Assembly (NCBI GenBank): GCA_017745295.1
Contig: JAGHZR010000008.1
Location: forward strand, 1 to 64,000
DNA: 64,000 nt
Source: Novosphingobium sp.
Lineage (GTDB): Bacteria; Pseudomonadota; Alphaproteobacteria; Sphingomonadales; Sphingomonadaceae
Direction: 5' to 3'
Shown: one piece after another, positions 1-9,234 of the stretch
Layout of the letters: the number at the start of each line of letters is the position of its first letter
Numbering within the stretch: the stretch's first letter is position 1
The notes under the pieces: model-generated
The model's database searches: none
The model's input: only the letters and a program-made list of their open reading frames with translations
Told to the model about the DNA's origin: nothing
Program-made: the position numbers and the translations under genes

Positions 1-47
1 CGTGCATCCCGTTCGGCTTCAAGGGTAGGGACGGTATCACCGCTCAT
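1..47 (-). CDS. possible N-terminus of a leftward gene (partial)
   Basis: An ATG on the minus strand opens a frame reading MSGDTVPTLEAERDA that runs off the left edge of the window. Only 15 codons are visible, so no family can be named. It would be divergent from cyoA across about 160 bp. There is no clear Shine-Dalgarno sequence. It could equally be chance; the call rests only on the open frame and the gene layout. Confidence 0.3.
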   Translation of the reverse strand, partial: MSGDTVPTLEAERDA

Positions 48-210
48 TCGAATGGGAACTTTCTGCAACACGCGCCGCGCTAGCGCGTTTCCTAATGCCA
101 TGGAGGGCCGGGTAGTTCCCGGCGCGGCGCATTTGCGTCATAGCAGACAAAGCGGGGATTGGACAAAATGTCCTATGTGCGCTGCAACATGAGACGCCTA
201 GGCGCCCGCC

Positions 211-1395
211 ATGCCTAGACCCCGTCCGCTCTCCGCACGCCTCCGTGCGCTGCTGACCCTGCCGGCTTTCGCGCTCTTGTGCGGATGCGACATGGTCGTG
301 CTCAACCCCGCCGGCGACGTCGCCCGTCAACAGGGCGACCTGGTGATCGTCTCGACGCTGCTGATGCTGCTGATCATCGTGCCGGTGATGGCGCTGGTCG
401 TCCTGTTCGCCTGGCGCTACCGCGAGTCGAACAAGGAAGCGACCTATTCGCCGGACTGGGATCACTCGACCAGCCTGGAGCTGGTGATCTGGTCGGCCCC
501 GCTGCTGATCATCATCTGCCTGGGCGCGATCACCTGGGTGAGCACCCATCTGCTCGATCCGTACCGGCCGCTGTCGCGCACCGGCCCGAACCAGCCGGTG
601 GCGGCCAATGTGAAGCCGCTCGAGGTGCAGGTCGTCGCGCTCGACTGGAAGTGGCTGTTCATCTATCCCGAGCAGGGCATCGCCACGGTGAACGAGATGG
701 CCGCACCGGTCGGCCGCCCGATCCGCTTCCGGATCTCGGCCTCGTCGGTGATGAACTCCTTCTACATCCCCGCGCTGGCCGGCCAGATCTACGCCATGCC
801 GGCGATGGAGACGCCGATGAACGCGGTGTTCGACAAGACCGGCGTGTTCCAGGGCCTGTCGGCCAACTATAGCGGGCATGGCTTCCCGAAGATGCGCTTC
901 AAGGCGCACAGCCTGGACCAGGCCGGCTTCGACGCCTGGGTGGCCGAGGCGAAGAAGGCGGGCGGCAACCTCGACCGCGCCGGCTATCTCCAGCTCGAGC
1001 GCCCGAGCGAAGGCGAGCCGGTCCGCCGCTTCGCCGGCGTCGAGGCAGGGCTGTTCGACCGGGTGGTCAACATGTGCGTGCCGCAGGGCAAGATGTGCAT
1101 GCACCAGATGATGATGCTCGATGCCCAGGGCGGCACGGGCAAGGCCGGGCTGCACAATGTCCACCACAGCGAGGACAAGACCAGCGCCACCGGCACGCAC
1201 ATGCATGGCGGCAAGAGCTTCGTCGGCGAGCTCTGCGCCGACCAGCGGGACGTCGCCGTCGGTGCCAAGCCCCAGACGGCCAAGCCGGTGAAGCAGGCCA
1301 CGCTCACCGGCGCGGGCCTCAAGCAGCCCTCGGCCAAGCCTACTCCGATCGCTCCCAGCGTCGCGTCCGACACCCGGCCGCGTCCCTTCTCCTGA
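211..1395 (+). CDS. cyoA: cytochrome bo3 ubiquinol oxidase subunit II
   Basis: Membrane-anchored subunit II of a haem-copper quinol oxidase, which passes electrons from ubiquinol to the subunit I reaction centre. The 394-residue product starts with a lipoprotein-type signal ending LLCGC, followed by two transmembrane helices (about residues 45-70 and 90-112) and a periplasmic cupredoxin-like domain. That domain contains the [19 protein letters not shown] stretch typical of CyoA and has no CuA cysteine cluster, as expected for a quinol rather than a cytochrome c oxidase. The C-terminal 80 residues are a low-complexity Lys/Thr/Pro tail. It is followed after 13 bp by cyoB in an evident operon. 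Confidence 0.95.
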   Translation: MPRPRPLSARLRALLTLPAFALLCGCDMVVLNPAGDVARQQGDLVIVSTLLMLLIIVPVMALVVLFAWRYRESNKEATYSPDWDHSTSLELVIWSAPLLIIICLGAITWVSTHLLDPYRPLSRTGPNQPVAANVKPLEVQVVALDWKWLFIYPEQGIATVNEMAAPVGRPIRFRISASSVMNSFYIPALAGQIYAMPAMETPMNAVFDKTGVFQGLSANYSGHGFPKMRFKAHSLDQAGFDAWVAEAKKAGGNLDRAGYLQLERPSEGEPVRRFAGVEAGLFDRVVNMCVPQGKMCMHQMMMLDAQGGTGKAGLHNVHHSEDKTSATGTHMHGGKSFVGELCADQRDVAVGAKPQTAKPVKQATLTGAGLKQPSAKPTPIAPSVASDTRPRPFS

Positions 1396-1408
1396 TTGCG
1401 AAGCAGAT

Positions 1409-3415
1409 ATGATCCCGCAACCCGCCCCCGTTAGCCCGTTCCTGGGCAAGCTGTCGCTCGACGCGCTGCCGCTGCACGAGCCGATCGTCGTCGCCACCTT
1501 CTGTGGCGTCGCGCTCGGCGGCATCGGACTCGTCGCCGCGCTCACCTATTTCAAGCTCTGGGGCTATCTGTGGAAGAACTGGTTCACCAGTGTCGACCAC
1601 AAGAAGATCGGGATCATGTACATGATCCTGGGCCTGGTGATGTTCCTGCGCGGCTTTGCCGACGCGATCATGATGCGCGGCCAGCAGGCGATGGCGTTCG
1701 GCGGCAACGAAGGCTATCTGAACGCGCATCACTTCGACCAGGTGTTCACCGCCCACGGCGTGATCATGATCTTCTTCGTGGCGATGCCGTTCGTCACCGG
1801 CCTGATGAACTACGTCGTGCCGCTGCAGATCGGCGCGCGCGACGTCTCCTTCCCGTTCCTGAACAACTTCAGCTTCTGGATGACGACGGCGGGCGCGGTG
1901 CTGGTCATGGCCTCGCTGTTCGTCGGTGAGTTCGCGCAGACCGGCTGGCTGGCCTATCCGCCGCTGTCCAACATCGCGTACAGCCCGTGGGTCGGCGTCG
2001 ACTACTATATCTGGGCCTTGCAGATTGCCGGTGTCGGTACATTGCTATCGGGCGTCAACCTGATCGCGACCATCGTCAAGATGCGCGCGCCGGGCATGAC
2101 CATGATGCGCATGCCGATCTTCACCTGGACCTCGCTCTGCACCAACATCCTGATCGTCGCCGCCTTCCCGGTGCTGACGGCGGTGATGACGATGCTGACG
2201 ATGGACCGCTATCTCGGCTTCAACTTCTTCACCAACGACTTCGGCGGCTCGCCGATGATGTACGTGAACCTGATCTGGATCTGGGGTCACCCCGAGGTCT
2301 ACATCCTCATCCTGCCGCTGTTCGGCGTCTTCTCGGAAGTCACCTCGACCTTCAGCGGCAAGCGCCTGTTCGGCTACTCGTCGATGGTCTACGCGACGCT
2401 GGTCATCACCATCCTCTCGTACCTCGTCTGGCTGCACCACTTCTTCACCATGGGTTCGGGCGCGAGCGTCAACTCGTTCTTCGGCATCACCACGATGGTG
2501 ATCTCGATCCCGACCGGCGCGAAGCTGTTCAACTGGCTGTTCACGATGTATCGCGGCCGCATCCGCTTCGAGCTGCCGATGATGTGGACGGTGGCCTTCA
2601 TGCTGACCTTCACCATCGGCGGCATGACCGGCGTGCTGCTCGCAGTGCCGCCTGCCGACTTCGTGCTGCATAACTCGCTGTTCCTGATCGCCCACTTCCA
2701 CAACGTCATCATCGGCGGCGTGCTGTTCGGCATCTTCGCGGCGATCAACTTCTGGTGGCCCAAGGCCTTCGGCTTCAAGCTCAACGAATTCTGGGGCAAG
2801 GTCAGCTTCTGGCTCTGGGTTCCGGGCTTCTGGTTCGCCTTCATGCCGCTCTACATCCTCGGCCTGATGGGCGTGACCCGCCGCATGCGCGTGTTCGACG
2901 ATCCGTCGCTCCAGCCCTTCTTCATCGTCGCCGCCTTCGGCGCGCTGATGATCGCGGGCGGTATCGGTGCCATGCTCGTCCAGTTCGCCGTGTCGATCTG
3001 GAAGCGCGAGGAACTGAAGGACGTGACCGGTGATCCGTGGAACGGCCGTACCCTGGAATGGTCGACCTCGTCGCCGCCGCCGGAGTACAACTTCGCCTTC
3101 ACCCCGATCGTCCACGACATCGACGCCTGGGAAGACATGAAGCGCTGCGGCGTGGAACGTCCGACCGAAGGGTTCCGTCCGATCCACATGCCCAAGGGCA
3201 CCGGAACGGGCATCATCCTGGCCGGCCTGTCGGTGGCCCTCGGCTTCGCGATGATCTGGTACATCTGGTGGCTGGCAGCCGTCTCGTTCGCGGGAATCCT
3301 CGGTTATGCCATCTTCCACACCTTCAACTACAAGCGCGACTACCACATCCCGGTCGAGACGGTCGAAGCGACCGAGGCCGAGCGTACGCGCCAGCTTGCA
3401 GCGGCAGGAGCCTGA
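1409..3415 (+). CDS. cyoB: cytochrome bo3 ubiquinol oxidase subunit I
   Basis: Catalytic subunit I, reducing O2 to water at a haem o/CuB centre and pumping protons across the inner membrane. The 668-residue hydrophobic protein is the normal CyoB length. The family histidines are visible: [15 protein letters not shown] for the low-spin haem, [16 protein letters not shown] with the CuB-ligand His and cross-linked Tyr region, the adjacent LHHFF pair, and the HFHNVIIGG haem ligands. It sits between cyoA and cyoC, with 3 bp to cyoC, so the subunits are almost certainly translated from one message. Confidence 0.97.
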   Translation: MIPQPAPVSPFLGKLSLDALPLHEPIVVATFCGVALGGIGLVAALTYFKLWGYLWKNWFTSVDHKKIGIMYMILGLVMFLRGFADAIMMRGQQAMAFGGNEGYLNAHHFDQVFTAHGVIMIFFVAMPFVTGLMNYVVPLQIGARDVSFPFLNNFSFWMTTAGAVLVMASLFVGEFAQTGWLAYPPLSNIAYSPWVGVDYYIWALQIAGVGTLLSGVNLIATIVKMRAPGMTMMRMPIFTWTSLCTNILIVAAFPVLTAVMTMLTMDRYLGFNFFTNDFGGSPMMYVNLIWIWGHPEVYILILPLFGVFSEVTSTFSGKRLFGYSSMVYATLVITILSYLVWLHHFFTMGSGASVNSFFGITTMVISIPTGAKLFNWLFTMYRGRIRFELPMMWTVAFMLTFTIGGMTGVLLAVPPADFVLHNSLFLIAHFHNVIIGGVLFGIFAAINFWWPKAFGFKLNEFWGKVSFWLWVPGFWFAFMPLYILGLMGVTRRMRVFDDPSLQPFFIVAAFGALMIAGGIGAMLVQFAVSIWKREELKDVTGDPWNGRTLEWSTSSPPPEYNFAFTPIVHDIDAWEDMKRCGVERPTEGFRPIHMPKGTGTGIILAGLSVALGFAMIWYIWWLAAVSFAGILGYAIFHTFNYKRDYHIPVETVEATEAERTRQLAAAGA

Positions 3416-3418
3416 TCG

Positions 3419-4060
3419 ATGACTGCCACTGCCGAAATGCCCAAGAACCTGAGCCAGCCTGAACTTCAGGCTGCGTTCTACGACCTCAACGAGCACGACC
3501 ATCCCGAAGGCGGCAGCACCATGCTGGGCTTCTGGATGTACCTGATGAGCGACTGCCTCATCTTCGCGATGCTGTTCGCCGCCTACGGGGTGCTCGGCGG
3601 CAGCTTCGCGGCGGGGCCGGGTCCGAAGGATCTCTTCGACCTGCCGCTGGTGGCGTTGAACACGGCGATGCTGCTGTTCTCGTCGATCACTTACGGCTTC
3701 GCGATGTTGGCCATGGAGAAGAACAGCAAGGGCGCCACGCAGCTCTGGCTGCTGGTTACCGCCGTGTTCGGCGGCGCCTTCCTCTTCATCGAACTCTACG
3801 AGTTCAGCCATCTGATCCACGAAGGCGCGACGCCGATGCGCTCGGGCTTCCTCACCGCGTTCTTCTCGCTGGTGGGCACCCACGGTCTGCACGTCACGTT
3901 CGGCCTGATCTGGCTGTTCACGCTGGTCGTCCAGATCGGCAAGAAGGGCCTGATCCCGGCGAACAAGCGTCGCCTGATGTGCCTGTCGCTGTTCTGGCAC
4001 TTCCTCGACGTCATCTGGATCGGCGTCTTCACCTTCGTCTATCTCATGGGAATGCTGTGA
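3419..4060 (+). CDS. cyoC: cytochrome bo3 ubiquinol oxidase subunit III
   Basis: Integral membrane subunit III of the quinol oxidase, which stabilises the complex. The 213-residue protein has five predicted membrane segments and the family features [21 protein letters not shown] near the N-terminus, [12 protein letters not shown] in the middle and [14 protein letters not shown] later. The stop codon overlaps the cyoD start (ATGA), which indicates translational coupling. Confidence 0.95.
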   Translation: MTATAEMPKNLSQPELQAAFYDLNEHDHPEGGSTMLGFWMYLMSDCLIFAMLFAAYGVLGGSFAAGPGPKDLFDLPLVALNTAMLLFSSITYGFAMLAMEKNSKGATQLWLLVTAVFGGAFLFIELYEFSHLIHEGATPMRSGFLTAFFSLVGTHGLHVTFGLIWLFTLVVQIGKKGLIPANKRRLMCLSLFWHFLDVIWIGVFTFVYLMGML

Positions 4061-4437
4061 TGAGCGAGCACGTTCACCCGAACCACCATCACGACGACGA
4101 TCACGGCAGCCACGGCTCGCTGCGCGACTATGTGATCGGCTTCATCCTCTCGGTCATCCTCACGGCGATTCCGTTCTGGCTGGTGATGACCGGCGCGATC
4201 ACCGACAAGTCGACGACGGCTCTGGTCATCATGGCCTTCGCGGCGGTGCAGATCGTGGTCCACATGATCTACTTCCTGCACATGAACACGAAGTCGGAGA
4301 ACGGCTGGACCGTCATGGCGCTGATCTTCACGATCGTCGTGCTCGTCATCACGCTTTCCGGTTCGCTCTGGGTGATGTACCACCTGAACCACAACATGAT
4401 GCCGATGACGACCCACGACATGGGCCAGCTCCCTTGA
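4060..4437 (+). CDS. cyoD: cytochrome bo3 ubiquinol oxidase subunit IV
   Basis: Small subunit IV of the quinol oxidase (125 aa). The start chosen is the ATG overlapping the cyoC stop; the longer ORF-track frame begins inside cyoC. The N-terminus is His/Asp-rich (HPNHHHDDDHGSHG), followed by three membrane helices and the family motif VQIVVHMIYFLHMNTKSE. No cyoE (haem o synthase) follows, so haem o must be supplied from elsewhere. Confidence 0.94.
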   Translation: MSEHVHPNHHHDDDHGSHGSLRDYVIGFILSVILTAIPFWLVMTGAITDKSTTALVIMAFAAVQIVVHMIYFLHMNTKSENGWTVMALIFTIVVLVITLSGSLWVMYHLNHNMMPMTTHDMGQLP

Positions 4438-4486
4438 GGCTTGGCCTGACCGAGGTCGGGAAAAAGAGACGAAACTGACCGAGCAA

Positions 4487-5227
4487 ATGCGGACAGAAAC
4501 GGATCGAACGGAAGCGCGGCGGCCCTGGGGGCTCGCCGCGTTTCTGCTGGTGGCGCTCCTCGCTTTCGTGGCGCTGGGCGTCTGGCAGGTGCAGCGGATG
4601 CACTGGAAACACGCGCTGATCGCCCGCGTCGAGGCGCGCGTCCATGCCGCGCCGGTCGCGGTGCCGGAGGATGCCCGCCTGACCGGCGAAGGCGCGCGCG
4701 AACTCGACTACCTGCGGGTCAGGATCGCCGGGACTTACGAGGGCAGGGCGACCGCGCTCGTCCGCGCCGCGACCGAACTCGGCACCGGCTACTGGACGAT
4801 GACGCCGATCCGCACCGCCGAAGGACGGCAGGTCTGGATCAACCGCGGCTTCGTCCCGGCCGGAACCAGGCGCGAGCAAGCCGCGGCCACCACCCCGCCG
4901 GGCCGAGTCGAAGTGACCGGCCTGCTGCGCCCGACCGAACCGGGCGGCAGCATTCTCCAGTCGAATCAGCCCGGCATCGACCGCTGGTACTCGCGCGACG
5001 TAAAGGCGCTGGCCACGGTGCGCGGCATCGGCGCGGTCGCGCCGGCCTTCGTCGACGTGCAGGTCGAGCAGGCCGCTGCGGTGGAAGGCCTGCGCCCGGT
5101 TCCCGGCCTCACCCAGATCCACTTCCCCGACAGCCACCTCAGCTATGCGCTGACCTGGTTCGCGATGGCGGCGATGTCGGCTGCGGCGCTGGTCTTCGTC
5201 TGGCGGCGGGGGCGATGGAACGCCTGA
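4487..5227 (+). CDS. SURF1 family oxidase assembly protein
   Basis: SURF1/Shy1 proteins help insert haem into subunit I of haem-copper oxidases. The 246-residue protein has the family layout: an N-terminal membrane helix followed by GVWQVQRMHWKHALI, a periplasmic domain with the LDYLRVRIAGTY segment and WINRGFVPAG, and a C-terminal helix ending SYALTWFAMAAMS. It starts 49 bp after cyoD and overlaps the next gene by 13 bp, so it belongs to the cyo operon. SURF1 is best known with aa3-type oxidases; here the context points to a bo3 enzyme. Confidence 0.92.
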   Translation: MRTETDRTEARRPWGLAAFLLVALLAFVALGVWQVQRMHWKHALIARVEARVHAAPVAVPEDARLTGEGARELDYLRVRIAGTYEGRATALVRAATELGTGYWTMTPIRTAEGRQVWINRGFVPAGTRREQAAATTPPGRVEVTGLLRPTEPGGSILQSNQPGIDRWYSRDVKALATVRGIGAVAPAFVDVQVEQAAAVEGLRPVPGLTQIHFPDSHLSYALTWFAMAAMSAAALVFVWRRGRWNA

Positions 5228-6558
5228 TCGAGCTGTTTGCGCCGCAAGGCCTGCCGCGCGGCTCGGCGAGCCGCGCCAATGTGATTCTGCTTACCCAGCT
5301 GCGCTGGACGGCGGTGTTCGGCCAGCTCGCGACGATCGTCATCGTCTCGCAGGGGCTGGGCGTGAAGTTGGAACTGGCGCCGCTGCTGCTGGCGCCGTTG
5401 CTGCTGATCGTCGTCAACCTCGCCTCGGCCAGCGTCGTGCTGCGGCGGCGGGACTTCACGCAGGGCGAGCTGTTCTCGGCGCTGATGGTCGACGTGATCG
5501 CGCTGTGCTGGCAGCTCTACCACAGCGGCGGCGCGACCAATCCCTTCACTTTCCTGTTCCTGCTCCAGATCGTGATCGCGGCGGTGATCCTGGACTTGCG
5601 CTGGAGTTCGCTGGTCGCGATCAACGCCTGCCTCTGCATGCTGCTGCTGACGTATTTCTACGTCCCGCTGCAACTGCCCGCGCGTTATGCGCAGCACCCG
5701 TTCGAACTCTACATCTACGGCAGCCTGTTCTGCTTCGTGCTGGCGGCGGTCTTGCTGATCGTCTTCGTCGCCCGGCTCGACTTCACCCGGCGCGAGAGCG
5801 ACGCCAAGCTGGCGGCGCTGCGCCAGCAGGCGGTGGAGGAAGACCACATCATCCGCATGGGCCTGCTCGCTTCGGGCGCGGCGCATGAACTGGGCACGCC
5901 GCTGTCGTCGATCTCGGTGATCCTCGGCGACTGGGCGCGCCAGCCCGGCATTGCCGACGACCCCGACATGGCTGCCGACCTTGCCGACGTGCGCCGCGAA
6001 CTCGCGCGCTGCAAGAACATCGTCAGCGGCATCCTGATGTCGGCGGGCGAGATGCGCGGCGTCGACCCGGCGGTGACGACCCTGCGCGGCTTCCTCGGCG
6101 AGATCCTGGAGGAATGGCGCGCCCGCATGCCCGGCGAACTGCGCTTCATCGACCGCATTGCCGAAGACCGTTCGATCGTCTCCGATCCGGGCCTGCGGCA
6201 GGTGATCGGCAATGTGATCGACAATGCCGTGGAAGTCTCTCCCGACCTCGTCGTCATCGAGGCGTGGGAAGAGCACGGCCGCCTCGTCCTCACCGTCAGC
6301 GACCGCGGCCCCGGCTTCGCGGTGGACATGCTGCCGCGCGTCGGCCAGCCCTATGCCTCGACCAAGGGGCGCGATGGCGGGGGACTGGGCCTGTTCCTCG
6401 TCGTCAACGTGATCCGCAAGCTCGGCGGCAAAGTCGCGGTCGACAACCTGCCCGACGGCGGCGCGAGGGTGCAACTTTCGATTCCCCTTGCTACACTGGC
6501 CTACGAGCCCAGAAAGGGCGACGATACAGTCGGTGGCATAGCAGGCGGAGCCCCATGA
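5215..6558 (+). CDS. regB: RegB/PrrB-type redox sensor histidine kinase
   Basis: Membrane sensor kinase that reports redox state of the respiratory chain to its cognate regulator. The 447-residue protein has about six N-terminal membrane helices carrying the quinone-sensing motif GGATNPF (residues 105-111), an H-box AAHELGTPLSSI with the phospho-accepting His at 224, and a C-terminal ATPase domain (NVIDNAVE N-box, DRGPGF G1, GGGLGLFLV G2). The RegB redox-box cysteine is conserved in ELARCKNIV at residue 266. The gene overlaps SURF1 upstream and regA downstream, linking the sensor to the oxidase it may monitor. Family identity is seen in the motifs; its target genes are inferred. Confidence 0.92.
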   Translation: MERLIELFAPQGLPRGSASRANVILLTQLRWTAVFGQLATIVIVSQGLGVKLELAPLLLAPLLLIVVNLASASVVLRRRDFTQGELFSALMVDVIALCWQLYHSGGATNPFTFLFLLQIVIAAVILDLRWSSLVAINACLCMLLLTYFYVPLQLPARYAQHPFELYIYGSLFCFVLAAVLLIVFVARLDFTRRESDAKLAALRQQAVEEDHIIRMGLLASGAAHELGTPLSSISVILGDWARQPGIADDPDMAADLADVRRELARCKNIVSGILMSAGEMRGVDPAVTTLRGFLGEILEEWRARMPGELRFIDRIAEDRSIVSDPGLRQVIGNVIDNAVEVSPDLVVIEAWEEHGRLVLTVSDRGPGFAVDMLPRVGQPYASTKGRDGGGLGLFLVVNVIRKLGGKVAVDNLPDGGARVQLSIPLATLAYEPRKGDDTVGGIAGGAP

Positions 6559-7106
6559 CAGACGCAGCAGTGATCGACCCGGACGGCGCCAGCCTGCTGA
6601 TCGTCGAGGACGACCCGACTTTCGCGCGCACATTGCGCCGCTCGTTCGAGCGGCGCGGCTATCGCGTCAGTTCCGCCTCCAGCCCCGATGAGGCCGAAGC
6701 GCTCAGCCGGGGCGAAGCCTTCGAATATGCAGTGGTCGATCTCAAGCTTGCCGCGTCATCTGGCCTTGCGGTGGTACAGTCGCTCCACGCCCGCTCGCCG
6801 GAGACGCGGATCGTCGTGCTGACCGGCTACGCGTCGATCGCGACGGCGGTGGAGGCGATCAAGCTTGGCGCGTCGCACTACCTCGCCAAGCCCTCGAACA
6901 CCGACGATATCGAAGCGGCCTTCACCAGCGGCGAGGGCGATGCCAGCGTGCCGGTCGACGGACGCAAGAGTTCGATCAAGACGCTGGAGTGGGAATATAT
7001 CCACCGCACGCTTGTCGAGTGCGAGTTCAACATTTCCGAGGCGGCGCGCCGTCTGGGCCTCCATCGCCGCACCCTCGCGCGCAAGCTTGAGAAGCGCCAG
7101 ATCTAG
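6555..7106 (+). CDS. regA: RegA/PrrA/ActR-type response regulator
   Basis: DNA-binding partner of the RegB-like kinase (183 aa). The start is the ATG overlapping the regB stop by 4 bp; the longer ORF-track frame lies inside regB. The receiver domain shows the acidic pocket LLIVEDD near residue 19, phospho-acceptor Asp62 in VVDLKL, and the switch residues of VVLTGYAS and AKPSN. A Fis-type helix-turn-helix, NISEAARRLGLHRRTLARKL, ends the protein. This compact receiver plus Fis-HTH architecture is that of RegA/PrrA/ActR. Likely targets are respiratory genes such as the cyo operon, which is inference. Confidence 0.92.
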   Translation: MTDAAVIDPDGASLLIVEDDPTFARTLRRSFERRGYRVSSASSPDEAEALSRGEAFEYAVVDLKLAASSGLAVVQSLHARSPETRIVVLTGYASIATAVEAIKLGASHYLAKPSNTDDIEAAFTSGEGDASVPVDGRKSSIKTLEWEYIHRTLVECEFNISEAARRLGLHRRTLARKLEKRQI

Positions 7107-7178
7107 AGCAGGCGATCCGATGCAGTCGGGTCGGAAATCGCTCTCACGGCGCTTGTGGCGATATGTCCGGACCGCCTC

Positions 7179-7955
7179 TCAGACGACGACAAGCTTCACC
7201 CCCAGATCCCGCAGCCGATCCGCCATGTCCTGCGGAATCCCGGCATCGGTGACGATGGTATCCACTTCGTCCAGCCCGCAGACGATCGCGCCCGAGGAGG
7301 AGCGGAACTTCGAGCTGTCGACGAGCAGGACGACTTCCTCGGCCCGGTCCATGAACCGGCGCTCGGCGGCGACGAGGATCACGTCCTGCTGCATCACCCC
7401 CTGGGGTCCCACCGCCGCCGCCCCCATGAACAGCTTCGGCGCGTGGAAGCGCGGCATCGAATCCTCGCCTGCGGGGGCAAGGACGATGTTCTGTTCGCGG
7501 AACACTGTGCCGGAAGGCAGCAGCACCCGCGTTCCGGTCTGCGGGAGCAGGGCGTGGACGATGTGCAGCGAGTTGGTCAGCACCTGCATGTCCAGCCCGT
7601 CGAGGTAGGGGCACATCTGGAGCGTGGTGGTGCCGCCGTCGATCATGATGCCTTCGCCGGGGCGGCAGAGCTTGGCGGCGGCGCGGCCGATGGCCTGCTT
7701 GGCGGGCAGGTTCTGGGTGATCGACTGCTCGAAGGGCGTGCCTGCGAGGCCGCGCGGATTGTCCGGCTTCTCGTCCTCGGGCAGCTTGGCGCCGCCGTGG
7801 ACGCGCTGGATGCGGCCGGATTCCTCCAGCCGCGTCAGGTCGCGCCGGATCGTGGCCGGCGAGGCGTCGAGCCGGGCTTCGAGAGCGCGGTAGCTCACGA
7901 AGCCCGTGTCGGCGACGGCCTCCAGTATCAGGCGTTCGCGTTCCTCGGCGTGCAT
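7179..7955 (-). CDS. DeoR family repressor of the rhamnose locus
   Basis: Predicted sugar-responsive transcriptional repressor of 258 residues. The N-terminus holds a DeoR winged helix (RERLILEAVADTGFVSYRALEARLDASPATIRRDL, split here by family convention) and the C-terminus a sugar-phosphate-sensing DeoRC domain with MIDGGTTTLQM and LLVDSSKF. The ATG lies inside the end of the upstream permease gene (28-bp overlap), making it the last gene of the leftward rhamnose operon. By position it is the probable RhaR, sensing a rhamnose-derived metabolite. The ligand and the operator are not shown by the sequence. Confidence 0.88.
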   Translation of the reverse strand: MHAEERERLILEAVADTGFVSYRALEARLDASPATIRRDLTRLEESGRIQRVHGGAKLPEDEKPDNPRGLAGTPFEQSITQNLPAKQAIGRAAAKLCRPGEGIMIDGGTTTLQMCPYLDGLDMQVLTNSLHIVHALLPQTGTRVLLPSGTVFREQNIVLAPAGEDSMPRFHAPKLFMGAAAVGPQGVMQQDVILVAAERRFMDRAEEVVLLVDSSKFRSSSGAIVCGLDEVDTIVTDAGIPQDMADRLRDLGVKLVVV

Positions 7956-9232
7956 GCGACTTGTGCTTCCTTCTGAGAGCGATTGCCCGAACCGGCCTGT
8001 TCCGCTTCGAGCTGTTCGAGCGACTTGCCCTCGTTGCGCGGCGCCCAGAGTGCGCCGATGATCCCGCTGATGACAAGGAACCCGGTAAGAATCCAGGCCA
8101 GGTTCGTAAAGCCCGTGGCGTTGAGCATGGGCACGAAGAAGCTGAACACCCCGAGCGAAATGCGCACGATCGCGAAGCAGACGCCCTGCGCGGTGGAGCG
8201 CAGCATCGTCGGGAACATCTCCGAACTCCAGAGCTGGAAGAAGCTCTGCGCGCCGAAGCCGCCGCCGAACTGGAGCAGGAAGACGTAGAGCAGGGCGACC
8301 GGGATCGTCAGCGGGAACACCGCCAGCAGCATCATGCCCGCGACCTGGATCACGGCGGAGATGATGAACAGCGTGCGCTGGTTCACCTTGTCGGACAGGC
8401 GCATGAACACGAACGTCACCGAGATCATCGCGACGAAGAACGAGACTGCCTGGATGGCGACGCTCTGTGCCTGCGTGGCGGCGCCCATGGTGCGCAGGAT
8501 GTAGGGGAAGAAGAACCCGTTGGTGCCCGCCCAGAGGTTCCAGAAGCCGTACATGCCCACCAGACCCAGGATCGAGGCGAGGTACTTGCCCTTGAACAGG
8601 CTGGAGAAGGGCGGGCGTTTCACTTCGGATTTCTGGGCTTCCACCCAGCGTTCCGATTCCTTCATCTTGGAGCGCAGCAGGGTAAGGCCGAGCGCGATCA
8701 CCACGAGGTGGGCGAAGACGATCCGCGCGCCGAGCACGCCGAGCGAGGTGAGCGCGAGGCTCATCAGCAGCACGACGACGGGGCCGAGATACCAGAGAGC
8801 TTGCGCCACGCCGGAATGCTTGCCGCGTTTGTTGTCCGGTGCCTGTTCGGCGATCAGCGACCAGCTGGCGGGAATGTCCGCACCCACCGCGAGGCCGACG
8901 ATCAGGAAGCCGACCACGATCATCCACGGCGCCACCGCGAAGACCAGCATCGCCATGCCTGCCGCGTAGATCAGCATATCCCACTGATAGATCTTCTTGC
9001 GGCCCAGCTTGTCGCAGAGCCAGCCGCCGATCAGCGCGCCCACGCCCGCGCCGATGGCGTTGGGGCCGAAGGCGGCGATCAGGCCGACGAAATCATTGGA
9101 AAGGTGGTAGCTCTCCTGCCACAGCGCCAGCGCGGCGGAACCGGCGACGATCGAGCCGGCGTCGATATAATTGGCGAGGCCGGCCAGAATCGTGTTCCGC
9201 CAGTTGTCCTCCCCTCCTTGAACTTGCGTCAT
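7928..9232 (-). CDS. MFS sugar transporter, probable L-rhamnose permease
   Basis: Major facilitator with 12 predicted membrane helices (434 aa). Sugar-porter-like signatures include GGWLCDKLGRKKIYQWD between helices 2 and 3 and GADIPASWSLIAEQAPDNKRG further on. It starts 2 bp behind the lldD stop with a strong GGGAGGGA ribosome site, and overlaps the DeoR gene. Rhamnose specificity is inferred solely from its place between lldD/kinase and the regulator; no RhaT- or ABC-type rhamnose transporter is present in the window, so this is the likely uptake route. Confidence 0.85.
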   Translation of the reverse strand: MTQVQGGEDNWRNTILAGLANYIDAGSIVAGSAALALWQESYHLSNDFVGLIAAFGPNAIGAGVGALIGGWLCDKLGRKKIYQWDMLIYAAGMAMLVFAVAPWMIVVGFLIVGLAVGADIPASWSLIAEQAPDNKRGKHSGVAQALWYLGPVVVLLMSLALTSLGVLGARIVFAHLVVIALGLTLLRSKMKESERWVEAQKSEVKRPPFSSLFKGKYLASILGLVGMYGFWNLWAGTNGFFFPYILRTMGAATQAQSVAIQAVSFFVAMISVTFVFMRLSDKVNQRTLFIISAVIQVAGMMLLAVFPLTIPVALLYVFLLQFGGGFGAQSFFQLWSSEMFPTMLRSTAQGVCFAIVRISLGVFSFFVPMLNATGFTNLAWILTGFLVISGIIGALWAPRNEGKSLEQLEAEQAGSGNRSQKEAQVACTPRNANA

Positions 9233-9234
9233 TT

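Noticed and set aside
37-1545. 502-aa minus-strand ORF opposite cyoA, and other long opposite-strand frames (for example 2045-4000, 5143-6633, 11828-14320, 53413-55155)
   Set aside because: They lie antisense to well-supported genes, are rich in Arg, His, Asp and Glu as expected for shadow frames in GC-rich DNA, and show no family motifs.
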